Of a DNA stretch of 64,000 nt, positions 25,687 to 34,570 are shown piece after piece (within the stretch, counting starts at the first letter, position 1; each line of letters starts with the position of its first letter). A program made the position numbers and the translations under genes. Location: contig CAJXMJ010000001.1 in the NCBI GenBank assembly GCA_913056455.1, positions 1,054,001 through 1,118,000 on the forward strand, read 5' to 3'. A model generated the notes under the pieces. The model was not told where the DNA came from. It worked only from the letters and a program-made list of their open reading frames with translations, and searched no databases. Source of the stretch: an uncultured Fodinibius sp. GTDB taxonomy: Bacteria > Bacteroidota > Rhodothermia > Balneolales > Balneolaceae.

Positions 25687-27078
25687 TTAAATGTTAAATG
25701 GAATGGTGCATACAACTTTTGTTTCTTGATTATCCGTTTCGAAAATTTCAATTCGTCCAGATAAAATACTGGCACGATACCGCATTATATTGATGCCCAT
25801 CCCCGGTTTCTTCTTTTTCTTTTGAGATTCCGTAAACCCAATTCCGTCATCCTTTACTGAAAGTTGCAAAGAACCGTTTTCCTTTTTTAAATCGATCGTA
25901 ATATTATTGGCTTTACCATGCTTTACAGCATTACTAATTGACTCCTGAGCTATTCTATATAAATGCATGCCCTGCATGTTATTACTAAGACTTATACTGT
26001 CCTTGTTATTTACTAAACAGTTTACGTCAAAAAGCTTTTCGATCTGTTGCGTCAACTGTTCTAAGGCCGCTTCGAGCCCCTCCTCCTTAAAATCAACATT
26101 GACCATACCATGCGCCAGTGCCTTTGCATATTCATCGGCTTCTTTTACTAAATCAGATATTTCCCGTACTTCATCAGAGCCGGGAATTCCTTTGGATTCT
26201 AACTTCTGAGCTAAATTTTTACTGATCAGATGTATACCTGTCAACATTTGCCCGAGTCCGTCATGTAAATCTTGTCCCAGATTTCTGCGCTCCTCCTCCG
26301 AAATTCGAAGTATTTCACGCTCAAGACGGCGTCGTTCACTAATATCATTAATTACCGCGGTAAATAAGCGTCTTCCCTCCCATTCAACTTCACTTATTGA
26401 CAACTCTAAAGGGAAAGTTTCTCCATCTTTACGGCGGCCCATCATTTCCCTACGATATCCGACCTCTCGTTGTTCAACTGTTTCTGAATACCGATTCACA
26501 TAATTATCATCCGAACTGTGGGGTTTCGGTATAAGCACATTCAGATTTTGACCTACGATTTCTTCTTCGCTGTAACCAAACATGCGACAAGCAGAATGAT
26601 TGAAATTCAAAATCTGCCCTTCAATATCCGTTGTAATAATTCCATCCACCGTAGTCTCTAAAATGGCCTGTGCCCGAGCCTTATTTTCTTTCAGTTTCTG
26701 TTCAATATTCTTCAATTCTCCAATATTATGTGCTGAAGCAATAAAAGCCTCGGGCTTTCCATTATCCCGCATCAGTGGTTTGGCATAAACATCGATCCAA
26801 ATAATCTCACCCTCTTTAGTAATACTTTTCCATTGTCCCTGTACTTCTTTTCCAGACTTTAGTTTTTGAATATCCTCATAATATCTTCGTTCCGCTACGA
26901 AGGGATATATTTTACTTAACGGTTCATTGATCATTTCCTCACTGGAATAGCCAAATATTTGTTCGCATGCGGTATTCCAGAAGGTTACAATTCCATTCAA
27001 ATCCGTACTAATAATCCCCTGATTTATGTGCTCCAAAATCTGGCGTGGATCAGGAATTTCTATCATCTGTTTCCGCAT
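25687..27078 (-). CDS. PAS-domain sensor histidine kinase, HisKA_3 type
   Basis: This soluble kinase of about 463 residues has two PAS domains (about 12-125 and 135-250, the second with a PAC end, VINDISERRRL). A HisKA_3 dimerisation domain follows with phospho-His in LGQDLHDGLGQM (about residue 272), then an HATPase_c domain (VKDDGIGF, KPGMGINIM). No membrane span is present, so it senses a cytoplasmic signal such as redox state, oxygen or a small ligand. No haem or flavin ligand can be assigned by eye. The preferred start is ATG 27078, behind GGGAGAAAAA; a GTG directly before it is possible. It partners the NarL-type regulator downstream. Confidence 0.94.
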   Translation of the reverse strand: MRKQMIEIPDPRQILEHINQGIISTDLNGIVTFWNTACEQIFGYSSEEMINEPLSKIYPFVAERRYYEDIQKLKSGKEVQGQWKSITKEGEIIWIDVYAKPLMRDNGKPEAFIASAHNIGELKNIEQKLKENKARAQAILETTVDGIITTDIEGQILNFNHSACRMFGYSEEEIVGQNLNVLIPKPHSSDDNYVNRYSETVEQREVGYRREMMGRRKDGETFPLELSISEVEWEGRRLFTAVINDISERRRLEREILRISEEERRNLGQDLHDGLGQMLTGIHLISKNLAQKLESKGIPGSDEVREISDLVKEADEYAKALAHGMVNVDFKEEGLEAALEQLTQQIEKLFDVNCLVNNKDSISLSNNMQGMHLYRIAQESISNAVKHGKANNITIDLKKENGSLQLSVKDDGIGFTESQKKKKKPGMGINIMRYRASILSGRIEIFETDNQETKVVCTIPFNI

Positions 27079-27081
27079 CAC

Positions 27082-27428
27082 TTTTTCTCCCTTTTAAAAA
27101 GATAATACACCTTATTTACACAAAAATCACTATTCCATCCTTATCGTCGATAAAAACGTAAATCAATAAATATCAAATCGAATACAGCTTTTACTACTAT
27201 ACCAATCAGATAAGACAAGAAAAATAATCAAACTTCCCTTACAATATGCGGGGATATTCCCCACATTAATTTAATACTCCTAAACCAATGTAAGTCAGAG
27301 AATCCCTACAGGGTATTTCTTACATAGTTTCAATCTTTTATAAAGAAGAATGACATACTCTTTGGCATCATTAATATTAAGTCGCATTCAATATTTAACA
27401 GCAATCAAAATATAATCAGTATGGTATT
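27082..27428. promoter_or_regulatory. Divergent promoter region between kinase and hydrolase
   Basis: About 350 bases without a coding frame separate the divergently read kinase and hydrolase genes. They hold the palindrome GGGGATATTCCCC at 27250-27262 and a second dyad around CCCTACAGGG (27304-27313). The latter lies inside TGTAAG/CTTACA outer arms (27290-27325). Two such dyads in a shared promoter region suggest autoregulation of the two-component system; exact promoters cannot be assigned. Confidence 0.5.
27250..27262. promoter_or_regulatory. Palindrome GGGGATATTCCCC
   Basis: A 13-base inverted repeat with 6-base outer arms (GGGGAT/TTCCCC, near perfect) lies 170 bases upstream of both divergent starts. 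It shares the GGGATWWTCCC core with the site in front of hsp20. The adjacent NarL-type regulator is the likeliest binder, as an inference. Confidence 0.45.
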
Positions 27429-28085
27429 ATGTACGAGATAAAACTTCAGTTACCTTTTAATGGCTTTCATATTACCGGCACAATGGTTTTACCTGTGAAG
27501 GCACACTCTTTGGTAATATTTGCCCATGGATGGGGAAATACTTCGGAAAGTCCGCATGAACAAATCATTGCCAAACATTTGCAAAGCGAAGGTATTGGCA
27601 CACTCATGTTTGACCTGCTGGATGTACATGATAAACAGCCAGACCACCTTAAAGATATGAGCCTTTTAACCGAGGGGCTTCTAAACGCTACCCAATGGAT
27701 TAACGGTCATTCACAATACCAAAAACTGCGTATTGCTTACCTGGGAAGTGGAACTGGAGCAGCAGTTGCTATTCAAGCTGCTAATAAATTGCCATCTCAT
27801 TTGGTGAAGGCCATTATTTCAGTAAGTGGACGGCTAGATCTTGTTCGCAAAGAGCTTGCTAGGGTGTCCTGTCCAACTCTTTTAATTGTAGGTGAGCTTG
27901 ACTTCCAAATTGTAAATATTAATCGGCATGCCATAAGGTTTTTAAAGAGACAAACACAGCTGGCCATCATTCCCGGTGCTTCTCATTTATTTGAAGAAGC
28001 CAGGAAACAAAAAGAGGTTGCGCTTATCATCAGCTCATGGCTAAAAAAATACTTGTCTGACAAAGAAGTGAAAATAACGATATAA
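27429..28085 (+). CDS. Dienelactone-hydrolase-like alpha/beta protein lacking the Ser nucleophile
   Basis: The 218-residue protein has the alpha/beta-hydrolase fold of the DLH-type proteins often found in stress clusters: oxyanion region FAHGWGNTSES, acid Asp158 in VGELD and His186 in GASHLFEE. At the nucleophile elbow the usual GxSxG is replaced by GSGTG (106-110), so position 108 is Gly instead of Ser. The neighbouring Ser107 is off register. It may therefore be non-catalytic or use a shifted residue. It is transcribed divergently from the kinase-regulator pair. No signal peptide is seen, so it is cytoplasmic. Confidence 0.88.
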   Translation: MYEIKLQLPFNGFHITGTMVLPVKAHSLVIFAHGWGNTSESPHEQIIAKHLQSEGIGTLMFDLLDVHDKQPDHLKDMSLLTEGLLNATQWINGHSQYQKLRIAYLGSGTGAAVAIQAANKLPSHLVKAIISVSGRLDLVRKELARVSCPTLLIVGELDFQIVNINRHAIRFLKRQTQLAIIPGASHLFEEARKQKEVALIISSWLKKYLSDKEVKITI

Positions 28086-28115
28086 AAAAGGGAGATGAGT
28101 GTTATCCCATCTCCC
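28084..28115 (-). terminator. Intrinsic terminator (minus strand)
   Basis: GGGAGATG (28090-28097) pairs perfectly with CATCTCCC (28108-28115), with TTTTTTATA following on the minus strand. It ends transcription arriving from the helical-repeat gene at 28287 and may also stop the convergent hydrolase transcript. Confidence 0.7.
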
Positions 28116-28286
28116 CAGGCGCACTGCTTCAAAGCATCTCCCTAAAACTCTGAAGCAAACACTCTCTCTAAACCTCCAATAAGTTGGTCGACTATTTCCA
28201 GTATAGACCTCAAAAATATCAGAAACAACTGTAATTTGTAGTTGTTTAATCTATTACTACTGTGGGATTTATCCTTAATTGGATGT

Positions 28287-29033
28287 TCAAATCTTACCCA
28301 GCCATTCATTCGCCCATTCCTTCTCCTGAGCCTGTAACGAATCTTTTAGCAAACTATTTTTCATGATAGTCTTTACCATCGGATGCTGCTCTTTCATCCA
28401 TCGCTCCATTTTCTGCTTTCCTTTTGCAGGATTTTCAGCAACTATCTTGGCCCAGCAGCGGGCAACCTCGTCCTGCAACAATTTATAATCATGATTCCAA
28501 TTCAGGCTTTCTACAAAGGTAGCCGTAATCCACTCTAATAGTTCTAAGGCCTTAAGCATATCCTCCTGATCTTTCAAAAGTTCAGGTGAACATACAGCAG
28601 CCAAACAGGTCCACTGCTCTAAAGCAGTCCCAGCTTTCCAATCATCCACGTAATTAATTAGCCGCTGAAAGTCTTTACGACCGATATATCGCAACGCTTT
28701 AATAACTGCTTGTCGAATAGTGATTCGGGGATCATTTGCTTGTTCCCGAAGCTGATCAAGTAGTCCTTGATCATAATATTTTGATAGGTAAACCCCGTAT
28801 CCCAATATTCCACAATATATCAAAAAAACCTCTGCTGATCTCTCATCTGATTGAATATGATCTATGCGGACAAACCGTTTAAAGTCCATCAACGTACCCA
28901 CTCGGGCAAATGTCTCTGCCAATTCAATATTTAACTCTTTCCCGGATACAAAAGCATTATCCATAAGAAATGTCGGCCATTGCTTGGGCGACATATTTAT
29001 CATAACCTCTTCATAACTCTCTGTTTTATTCAC
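28287..29033 (-). CDS. HEAT-repeat-like helical protein, unknown function
   Basis: The 248-residue protein appears all-helical, with no signal peptide or membrane span. A central part (about 90-150) has the pattern of HEAT repeats, for example DPRITIRQAVIKALRYIG, which suggests a protein-binding scaffold. The start is GTG at 29033 with GGAGG about five bases upstream, stronger than most sites in this window. It is transcribed toward the hydrolase gene and ends in the terminator at 28084-28115. Its neighbours suggest membership of the stress island, but no function can be stated. Confidence 0.8.
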   Translation of the reverse strand: MNKTESYEEVMINMSPKQWPTFLMDNAFVSGKELNIELAETFARVGTLMDFKRFVRIDHIQSDERSAEVFLIYCGILGYGVYLSKYYDQGLLDQLREQANDPRITIRQAVIKALRYIGRKDFQRLINYVDDWKAGTALEQWTCLAAVCSPELLKDQEDMLKALELLEWITATFVESLNWNHDYKLLQDEVARCWAKIVAENPAKGKQKMERWMKEQHPMVKTIMKNSLLKDSLQAQEKEWANEWLGKI

Positions 29034-29260
29034 CTGACCTCCCCTTTTTAGATTTATGGCTTTCAGAATACCAAATTCTGATCTCTCGTGGTATAAGGGA
29101 AAATCCTACAAATCATGCGTCTTCAGAAAGTCTATAACTCGATTAATTCATCGTTATCTTTTGGGGGAATTACAATCTATTCTTACCTTCAAAAGGATAT
29201 TAAAGTACATTTTTATGCTGTACTTGACGCTTGTCAGCATTAACAAAGAACAATTTTATT

Positions 29261-30160
29261 TTGAAGATTTCTGAAATCACAAAAACGGTACCCATCGACG
29301 AAGTTGGTGTTGAGGAACGGGTAGCACGACTCAACTCCCGAAGTATCAAAAAAGAATCAAAGGTACAGGCTCTAAAGTTGGCTCTTAGCATGATTGACCT
29401 TACCACGCTCGAAGGTATGGATACGCCCGGAAAGGTTATTCAGCTCTGCCAAAAGGCCAAAGAGCCTCATGCAGCTCTTCCCGACCTGCCTACTGTAGCC
29501 GCCGTCTGCGTCTATCCCAATATGGTCCCGGTCGCCAAAAAGGCACTGCGTGGCACTAACATTAATGTTGCAAGTGTAGCCACGGCTTTCCCCAGTGGGA
29601 TGAGTACCCTCGATGCCAAACTCGAGGAGACCCAACAGGTTGTCGAAGACGGTGCCGATGAAGTGGACATGGTTATATCTCGCGGAGAATTTTTGAAGGG
29701 TAATTACAGCTATGTGTATGATGAGATTGTAGCTGTCAAGGAAGCCTGTGGTGATGCTCATCTCAAAGTAATATTGGAGACCGGAGAACTGCAAACCTAC
29801 GAAAATGTACGGAAAGCAAGCGATTTGGCTATGCATGCCGGTGCCGATTTTATTAAAACATCTACCGGTAAGGTTAAGCCGGCCGCCACCCAGCCCGTGA
29901 CATTAGTGATGCTAGAAGCGATCCGGGACTACTTTTATGATACCGGTCGAATGGTGGGCATGAAGCCGGCGGGCGGTATTCGCAAAGCGAAACAAGCCAT
30001 TCAATACTTGGTGCTTGTTAAAGAAACGCTGGGCACCGATTGGTTAACGCCTGAATATTTTCGTTTTGGCGCCAGTTCGTTGACTAATGATCTACTGATG
30101 CAGATTGTAAAACAACAAACCGGTGTCTACCAAGGGGTTGAATACTTTTCAAATGACTAA
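29261..30160 (+). CDS. deoC: Deoxyribose-phosphate aldolase
   Basis: This cytoplasmic class I aldolase cleaves 2-deoxyribose 5-phosphate to glyceraldehyde 3-phosphate and acetaldehyde. Family motifs are AAVCVYPNMVP, VASVATAFPSG, the substrate-binding Asp in ADEVDMVI, the Schiff-base Lys in ADFIKTSTGK and the second Lys in GMKPAGGIR. The start taken is TTG at 29261 (MKISEITKTVP); another in-frame TTG at 29231 would add ten residues, and no in-frame ATG is near. Two aldehyde dehydrogenase genes follow on the same strand and would oxidise the acetaldehyde released, giving a deoxyribose-use operon. Confidence 0.95.
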   Translation: MKISEITKTVPIDEVGVEERVARLNSRSIKKESKVQALKLALSMIDLTTLEGMDTPGKVIQLCQKAKEPHAALPDLPTVAAVCVYPNMVPVAKKALRGTNINVASVATAFPSGMSTLDAKLEETQQVVEDGADEVDMVISRGEFLKGNYSYVYDEIVAVKEACGDAHLKVILETGELQTYENVRKASDLAMHAGADFIKTSTGKVKPAATQPVTLVMLEAIRDYFYDTGRMVGMKPAGGIRKAKQAIQYLVLVKETLGTDWLTPEYFRFGASSLTNDLLMQIVKQQTGVYQGVEYFSND

Positions 30161-30212
30161 CTTTCCCCTGATATTCGAATATGATTAATTAACTTTTATA
30201 GAACTTATCGCT

Positions 30213-31733
30213 ATGTCTGAAGACTCAAAACAAGCTGAAGCTGTTGAAGAAAAACCGTATAAACCTACCTCCCCAAGTACGAAACTGAATTTTGACGGAT
30301 TTTGGGATTATGATGATGCTCCCCAAAGTGCCGATCATGTGGAATATAAAGATCAGTACGAGCTGTTTATCGGTGGTGAGTTTGTGGCTCCCGAAAAAGA
30401 CCGCTATTTCGATTCTTTGAATCCCGCTACGGAAGAAAAGCTCACTTCTTTTGGCGAAGCTACTCAGCAGGATATTGATAAGGCAGTTAAATCCGCACGT
30501 AAGGCTTTTGATAAAAGCTGGTCAACGCTGGAGCCTAAAGAACGTGGTAAATACATTTTCCGTTTAGCACGACTTATTCAGGAGCGAGCTCGTGAGTTTG
30601 CCGTACTCGAAAGTATGGACGGAGGCAAGCCAATCCGTGAATCGCGCGACGTCGATGTACCGCTTGCTGCGGCACATTTTTTCTATTATGCCGGATGGGC
30701 GGACAAGCTTGATTACGCTTTTCCCGGGAAAAAAGCTAAACCGTTGGGCGTAGCGGGACAAATTATTCCATGGAACTTTCCTTTGCTGATGTTGGCCTGG
30801 AAAATTGCCCCTGCCCTTGCAACGGGTAATACTGTTGTTCTTAAGCCGGCCGAAACGACTTCCCTAACAGCCTTGAAATTTGCAGAGTTATGTCAGGATG
30901 CAGGCTTACCTGATGGCGTGGTTAATATTGTTACGGGTGCCGGACAAACGGGGTCTGCAATTGTCAATCATGACGACATAGATAAAATTGCATTTACCGG
31001 ATCTACCGAAGTTGGAAAGATCATCAAAAAATCACTGGCGGGCACAGATAAACGCTATACGCTTGAGCTTGGTGGCAAAGGACCTAACATCATTTTTGAA
31101 GACGCTCCCCTGGATCAAGCCGTTGAAGGCATTGTTAATGCCATTTTCTTTAATCAGGGGCATGTCTGCTGTGCCGGTTCGCGTCTGTTTGTACAAGAAG
31201 GGATTGCCGATACTGTAGTCCAAAAGCTGCGTGACCGTATGGAAACACTGATTGTTGGCGATCCGCTGGATAAGAACACCGATATCGGAGCCATTAACTC
31301 CGAGCAGCAGTACAACAAAATCAATGAGTATCTCGAAATTGGCGTAAATGAAGGGGCCGAAATGTATCAAAGTTCTTGTAAAATTCCTGAGACAGGCTAT
31401 TTCTGTCGGCCTACCTTGTTTACTAATGTGGGGCAGTCGAATCGAATTGTACAGGAAGAAATTTTTGGGCCGGTATTAACCGTCCAAACATTCCGTACAG
31501 CCGAAGAGGGAATTGAGAAAGCCAACAATACCCCCTATGGGCTGGCCGGCGGCGTTTGGACAGACAAAGGATCCAAGATATTTAAAACCGGCAGTGAGAT
31601 TCGAAATGGGGTGGTTTGGTCAAATACCTATAATAAATTTGATCCGACCTCACCCTTTGGCGGCTACAAAGAAAGCGGCGAGGGTCGTGAAGGGGGACTA
31701 CAAGGGTTGTATCCTTATGTAAACCTGCAGTAG
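30213..31733 (+). CDS. NAD(P)-dependent aldehyde dehydrogenase, catalytic (ALDH16-like first half)
   Basis: The 506-residue enzyme has the full ALDH catalytic set: Asn188 (PWNFPL), general base Glu285 (LELGGKGPN) and catalytic Cys319 in NQGHVCCAGSR, with Rossmann motif FTGSTEVGK. A 45-residue N-terminal extension (FDGFWDYDDAP region) precedes the domain. It follows deoC by 52 bases and is followed 54 bases later by a half-length ALDH homologue. Together the two proteins total 795 residues, close to the two-domain ALDH16 family, so this is probably ALDH16 encoded as two genes. The likely substrate in this operon is acetaldehyde from deoxyribose. Confidence 0.94.
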   Translation: MSEDSKQAEAVEEKPYKPTSPSTKLNFDGFWDYDDAPQSADHVEYKDQYELFIGGEFVAPEKDRYFDSLNPATEEKLTSFGEATQQDIDKAVKSARKAFDKSWSTLEPKERGKYIFRLARLIQERAREFAVLESMDGGKPIRESRDVDVPLAAAHFFYYAGWADKLDYAFPGKKAKPLGVAGQIIPWNFPLLMLAWKIAPALATGNTVVLKPAETTSLTALKFAELCQDAGLPDGVVNIVTGAGQTGSAIVNHDDIDKIAFTGSTEVGKIIKKSLAGTDKRYTLELGGKGPNIIFEDAPLDQAVEGIVNAIFFNQGHVCCAGSRLFVQEGIADTVVQKLRDRMETLIVGDPLDKNTDIGAINSEQQYNKINEYLEIGVNEGAEMYQSSCKIPETGYFCRPTLFTNVGQSNRIVQEEIFGPVLTVQTFRTAEEGIEKANNTPYGLAGGVWTDKGSKIFKTGSEIRNGVVWSNTYNKFDPTSPFGGYKESGEGREGGLQGLYPYVNLQ

Positions 31734-31787
31734 ATAATTTATTTTCGGTAATGCTCGAAAACCACAATGATTTTAAAATAGAATACT

Positions 31788-32657
31788 ATGTCAGACAGAA
31801 TTGAAGTTTTGAAAACCTATAAAACATATGCCGGTGGAAATTTTCCACGGACAGAATCTGGTCGTTATTACAAGGTATACGATGGTAATGACAATATTTT
31901 AGCCAATGCTTGTCAATGTTCGCGAAAAGATCTTAGAGATGCTGTTGTTGCAGCTCGTAATGCACAGAAAGGCTGGAATGGGCGCAGCGCTTATAACCGC
32001 GGCCAGATTTTGTATCGCATCGCCGAGATGCTCGAAACGCGTAAAGCTCAATTTATTGAAGAGCTGGAAACAATTGGCTATAAAACAAAAAAGGCAAAGG
32101 CCGAAGTAGAAGCCTCTATCGATCGTCTGATCTATTATGCCGGCTGGTCGGATAAGTATCAGCAGGTATTTGGAACTATAAACCCAGTTTCAAGCTCTCA
32201 CTTCAACTTTTCAATGCCCGAACCGATGGGTGTTGTTAATGTTTGGGCGCCGGAAGAACGTCCGCTATTAGGATTGGTTTCGGTAATGGCTCCAGTTATT
32301 GTCGGGGGCAACACCTGTGTGATCCTCGCATCTGAGAAGTATCCGTTAAGCGCTATCAGTTTTGCTGAAGTACTAAATTCTTCGGACGTTCCCGGCGGAG
32401 TCGTTAATATCTTGACCGGGTTTAGAGATGAGCTTTTAGAACACATGACCACACATAAAGATGTAAATGCATTCTTTTATACCGATCCGAATATTGTTCA
32501 GGAACAACGGAAACAAATTGATGAGAATGCCACTTTAAACCTAAAGCGGGTACGACGTAAGCCCGTAGAGGATTGGGAGTCAGAAGAGGCTCAATCCCCC
32601 TATTACATCACTGATTTCCAAGAAACAAAGACAACCTGGCATCCTGTTGGACTTTAA
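31788..32657 (+). CDS. Half-length, non-catalytic aldehyde dehydrogenase homologue (ALDH16-like second half)
   Basis: The 289-residue protein aligns with the N-terminal and cofactor-fold part of ALDHs (YYAGWSDKYQQVFG, then EPMGVVNVWAPEERPLLGL, VPGGVVNILTG). It ends before the catalytic domain, so no active-site Cys or LELGG glutamate exists. PWNFP is replaced by APEERP. It does not look like a broken gene: it ends in its own tail (TTWHPVGL) and is tightly spaced between its ALDH partner and the next gene. In two-domain ALDH16 proteins the second domain is such a non-catalytic ALDH fold. I infer that it forms a complex with the preceding enzyme. Confidence 0.87.
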   Translation: MSDRIEVLKTYKTYAGGNFPRTESGRYYKVYDGNDNILANACQCSRKDLRDAVVAARNAQKGWNGRSAYNRGQILYRIAEMLETRKAQFIEELETIGYKTKKAKAEVEASIDRLIYYAGWSDKYQQVFGTINPVSSSHFNFSMPEPMGVVNVWAPEERPLLGLVSVMAPVIVGGNTCVILASEKYPLSAISFAEVLNSSDVPGGVVNILTGFRDELLEHMTTHKDVNAFFYTDPNIVQEQRKQIDENATLNLKRVRRKPVEDWESEEAQSPYYITDFQETKTTWHPVGL

Positions 32658-32661
32658 CCCT

Positions 32662-33273
32662 ATGAACAATTCTTTTCGTCACATTTCTCTCACAATTCTC
32701 GGACTGCTGTTGATAGGAGTCATCGGTTGTAAAACAACAGATCAAACATCAAAAGACCAAGAAGATCCCACTGTAACCGACAGTGATAAGCCATTGACTG
32801 AGTTTATGGCTGTTCTTGATGAAACCCGGAGCAGCTTGAGTGATGTGTATTTATCCCAAAAACAAGATATCCCCGAAATTTATCTTAAAGCTGATTCAGT
32901 CGGAGAGCAGATCAATCGAAATCCCTATGATGGATACCGAGTGCAAATACTTTCAACCCGCAATGTCGAACAGGCTGATTCAGTAGCTAATTCATTCCGA
33001 ATGTGGGCCGATTCGACCATTGCCAATTATAAAGCAGATGCCTATGTATCATTTCGACAGCCGCACTTCAAAGTACACGTAGGAGATTTTCAAATCAGAG
33101 AGCACGCCAACAAGTTTTCCCGGCTGATAAAAAAACGGTATCCCGACGCATGGGTTGTCCACGATAGAATAGAACCTTCGGATGTTCCCGCTGATACCGT
33201 AAACTTTAAAATAAAACAGCTTCAAACTTCAAGTACTAAAAAGGATTCACACAATAATAGAGCCAAGAATTGA
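32662..33273 (+). CDS. SPOR-domain lipoprotein
   Basis: The 203-residue predicted lipoprotein has signal peptide and lipobox LLIGVIGC (Cys at about residue 23), a polar linker, and a SPOR-like domain from about 90 to 175. That domain has the pattern YRVQILSTRN, then VHVGDFQIREHANKF. SPOR domains bind denuded peptidoglycan glycans at division sites. The chosen ATG at 32662 gives a clean signal peptide; a TTG at 32647 overlaps the preceding ALDH gene by 11 bases. It follows that gene by four bases, though a shared function is not obvious. Confidence 0.88.
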   Translation: MNNSFRHISLTILGLLLIGVIGCKTTDQTSKDQEDPTVTDSDKPLTEFMAVLDETRSSLSDVYLSQKQDIPEIYLKADSVGEQINRNPYDGYRVQILSTRNVEQADSVANSFRMWADSTIANYKADAYVSFRQPHFKVHVGDFQIREHANKFSRLIKKRYPDAWVVHDRIEPSDVPADTVNFKIKQLQTSSTKKDSHNNRAKN

Positions 33274-33428
33274 TTCAGTTAAATCTCTTCTTAATAAAAG
33301 CAGGTCAGAGCGCCCCCAAGTTCTACGATATCATCAAATAGTACTGATCTTTCTACCGGTTACTGGTCTAATAACTTATGGGAAACAATTGCATGGCCTA
33401 TATAAGTGCGTAAATGCCCCTATATTAG

Positions 33429-34523
33429 TTATACATTAAAGCGGAAAAGCATTACATCTCCATCCTGGACGATATAATCTTTTCCCTCCTGGCGCATTTC
33501 ACCGGCATTTTTGACGGCCTTTTCTGAACCAAGCTCTTTATAGGTCTCGTAGCTAACCGTTTCAGCACGGATAAAACCACGTTCAAAATCGCTGTGAATT
33601 ACGCCTGCTGCTTCGGGTGCCTTCGCTCCTTTTCGCACGGTCCATGCTCGTGTTTCTTTCGGTCCTGTTGTGAAGTAAGTGATAAGCCCCAATTCTTTAT
33701 AAGCTGCACGAACTAAGCGTTCTAATCCTGCACTCTCTACCCCGAGCTCTTCCAAAAACATTTGTCGCTCCTCTTGATTAAGTTCGGCAATTTCCTCCTC
33801 TATTTTTGCACAAAAAGTAACAACCTCATCATCAAAACGGGAGGCAATCTCCTTAACTTCATCTACCCACTCATTACCGTCATCAAGATCTTCTTCTGAG
33901 ACATTGCAAGCATATAGTACCGGTTTATCAGAAAGCAGAAACAACTCCCGATATGCCTTCCGCTCTTCTTCGTCGACATCGAAAGCCCGGGCAGCATTTC
34001 CCAGTTCAAGATGCTCCTTTAAACGTTCCACAACTTCCAGCTTTTGAAGTGTCTCCTTTTCGCCGCTTTTAGCTTCTTTTTTGAGCTTCTCATATCGTTT
34101 TTCAACGGTTTCAAGGTCTTTCAGGATAAGCTCATCTTCAATGATATGAACATCACGTTTGGGATTTACATCTCCTTCCACATGCACTACGTTTTCATCA
34201 TCAAAACAGCGCACCACATGCACGATCAAGTCCACTTCACGTATATGAGATAGAAAAGCATTTCCCTTCCCCTTGCCTTCTGATGCCCCTTTTACTAATC
34301 CGGCGATATCAACAAATTCGACGCTGGTCGGTATTTTTTCTTCTGATCCCACAATATCATACAACGTATCCAGTCGTTCATCAGGGACAGGTACTACACC
34401 GATGTTGGGATCAATAGTACAAAAAGGGAAATTAGCCGCATCGGCACCGGCATCACTTAACGCGTTAAACAAAGTGGACTTTCCTACATTAGGAAGTCCT
34501 ACAATTCCACATCGTAAACTCAT
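33429..34523 (-). CDS. ychF: YchF/OLA1-family ATPase
   Basis: This universally conserved cytoplasmic P-loop ATPase of the Obg family has 364 residues, the normal length. It has the Walker A motif GLPNVGKS, Walker B DIAGLVKGASEGKGKG, the altered base-specificity NxxE-type motif (ACNVSEED) that gives ATP preference, a coiled-coil insertion (about 135-175) and a C-terminal TGS domain. Known relatives bind ribosomes and respond to oxidative stress. It is the last gene of a minus-strand run after nusB and a phosphatase. Confidence 0.97.
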   Translation of the reverse strand: MSLRCGIVGLPNVGKSTLFNALSDAGADAANFPFCTIDPNIGVVPVPDERLDTLYDIVGSEEKIPTSVEFVDIAGLVKGASEGKGKGNAFLSHIREVDLIVHVVRCFDDENVVHVEGDVNPKRDVHIIEDELILKDLETVEKRYEKLKKEAKSGEKETLQKLEVVERLKEHLELGNAARAFDVDEEERKAYRELFLLSDKPVLYACNVSEEDLDDGNEWVDEVKEIASRFDDEVVTFCAKIEEEIAELNQEERQMFLEELGVESAGLERLVRAAYKELGLITYFTTGPKETRAWTVRKGAKAPEAAGVIHSDFERGFIRAETVSYETYKELGSEKAVKNAGEMRQEGKDYIVQDGDVMLFRFNV

Positions 34524-34570
34524 GTATTACAAGTAATTAAAAATATTAATCAATTAATTATTTAATAAAG

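Noticed and set aside
31788-32657. Short ALDH as a truncated pseudogene
   Set aside because: The frame is clean, ends in its own tail and sits tightly in an operon; length and order fit the second domain of ALDH16 better than decay.
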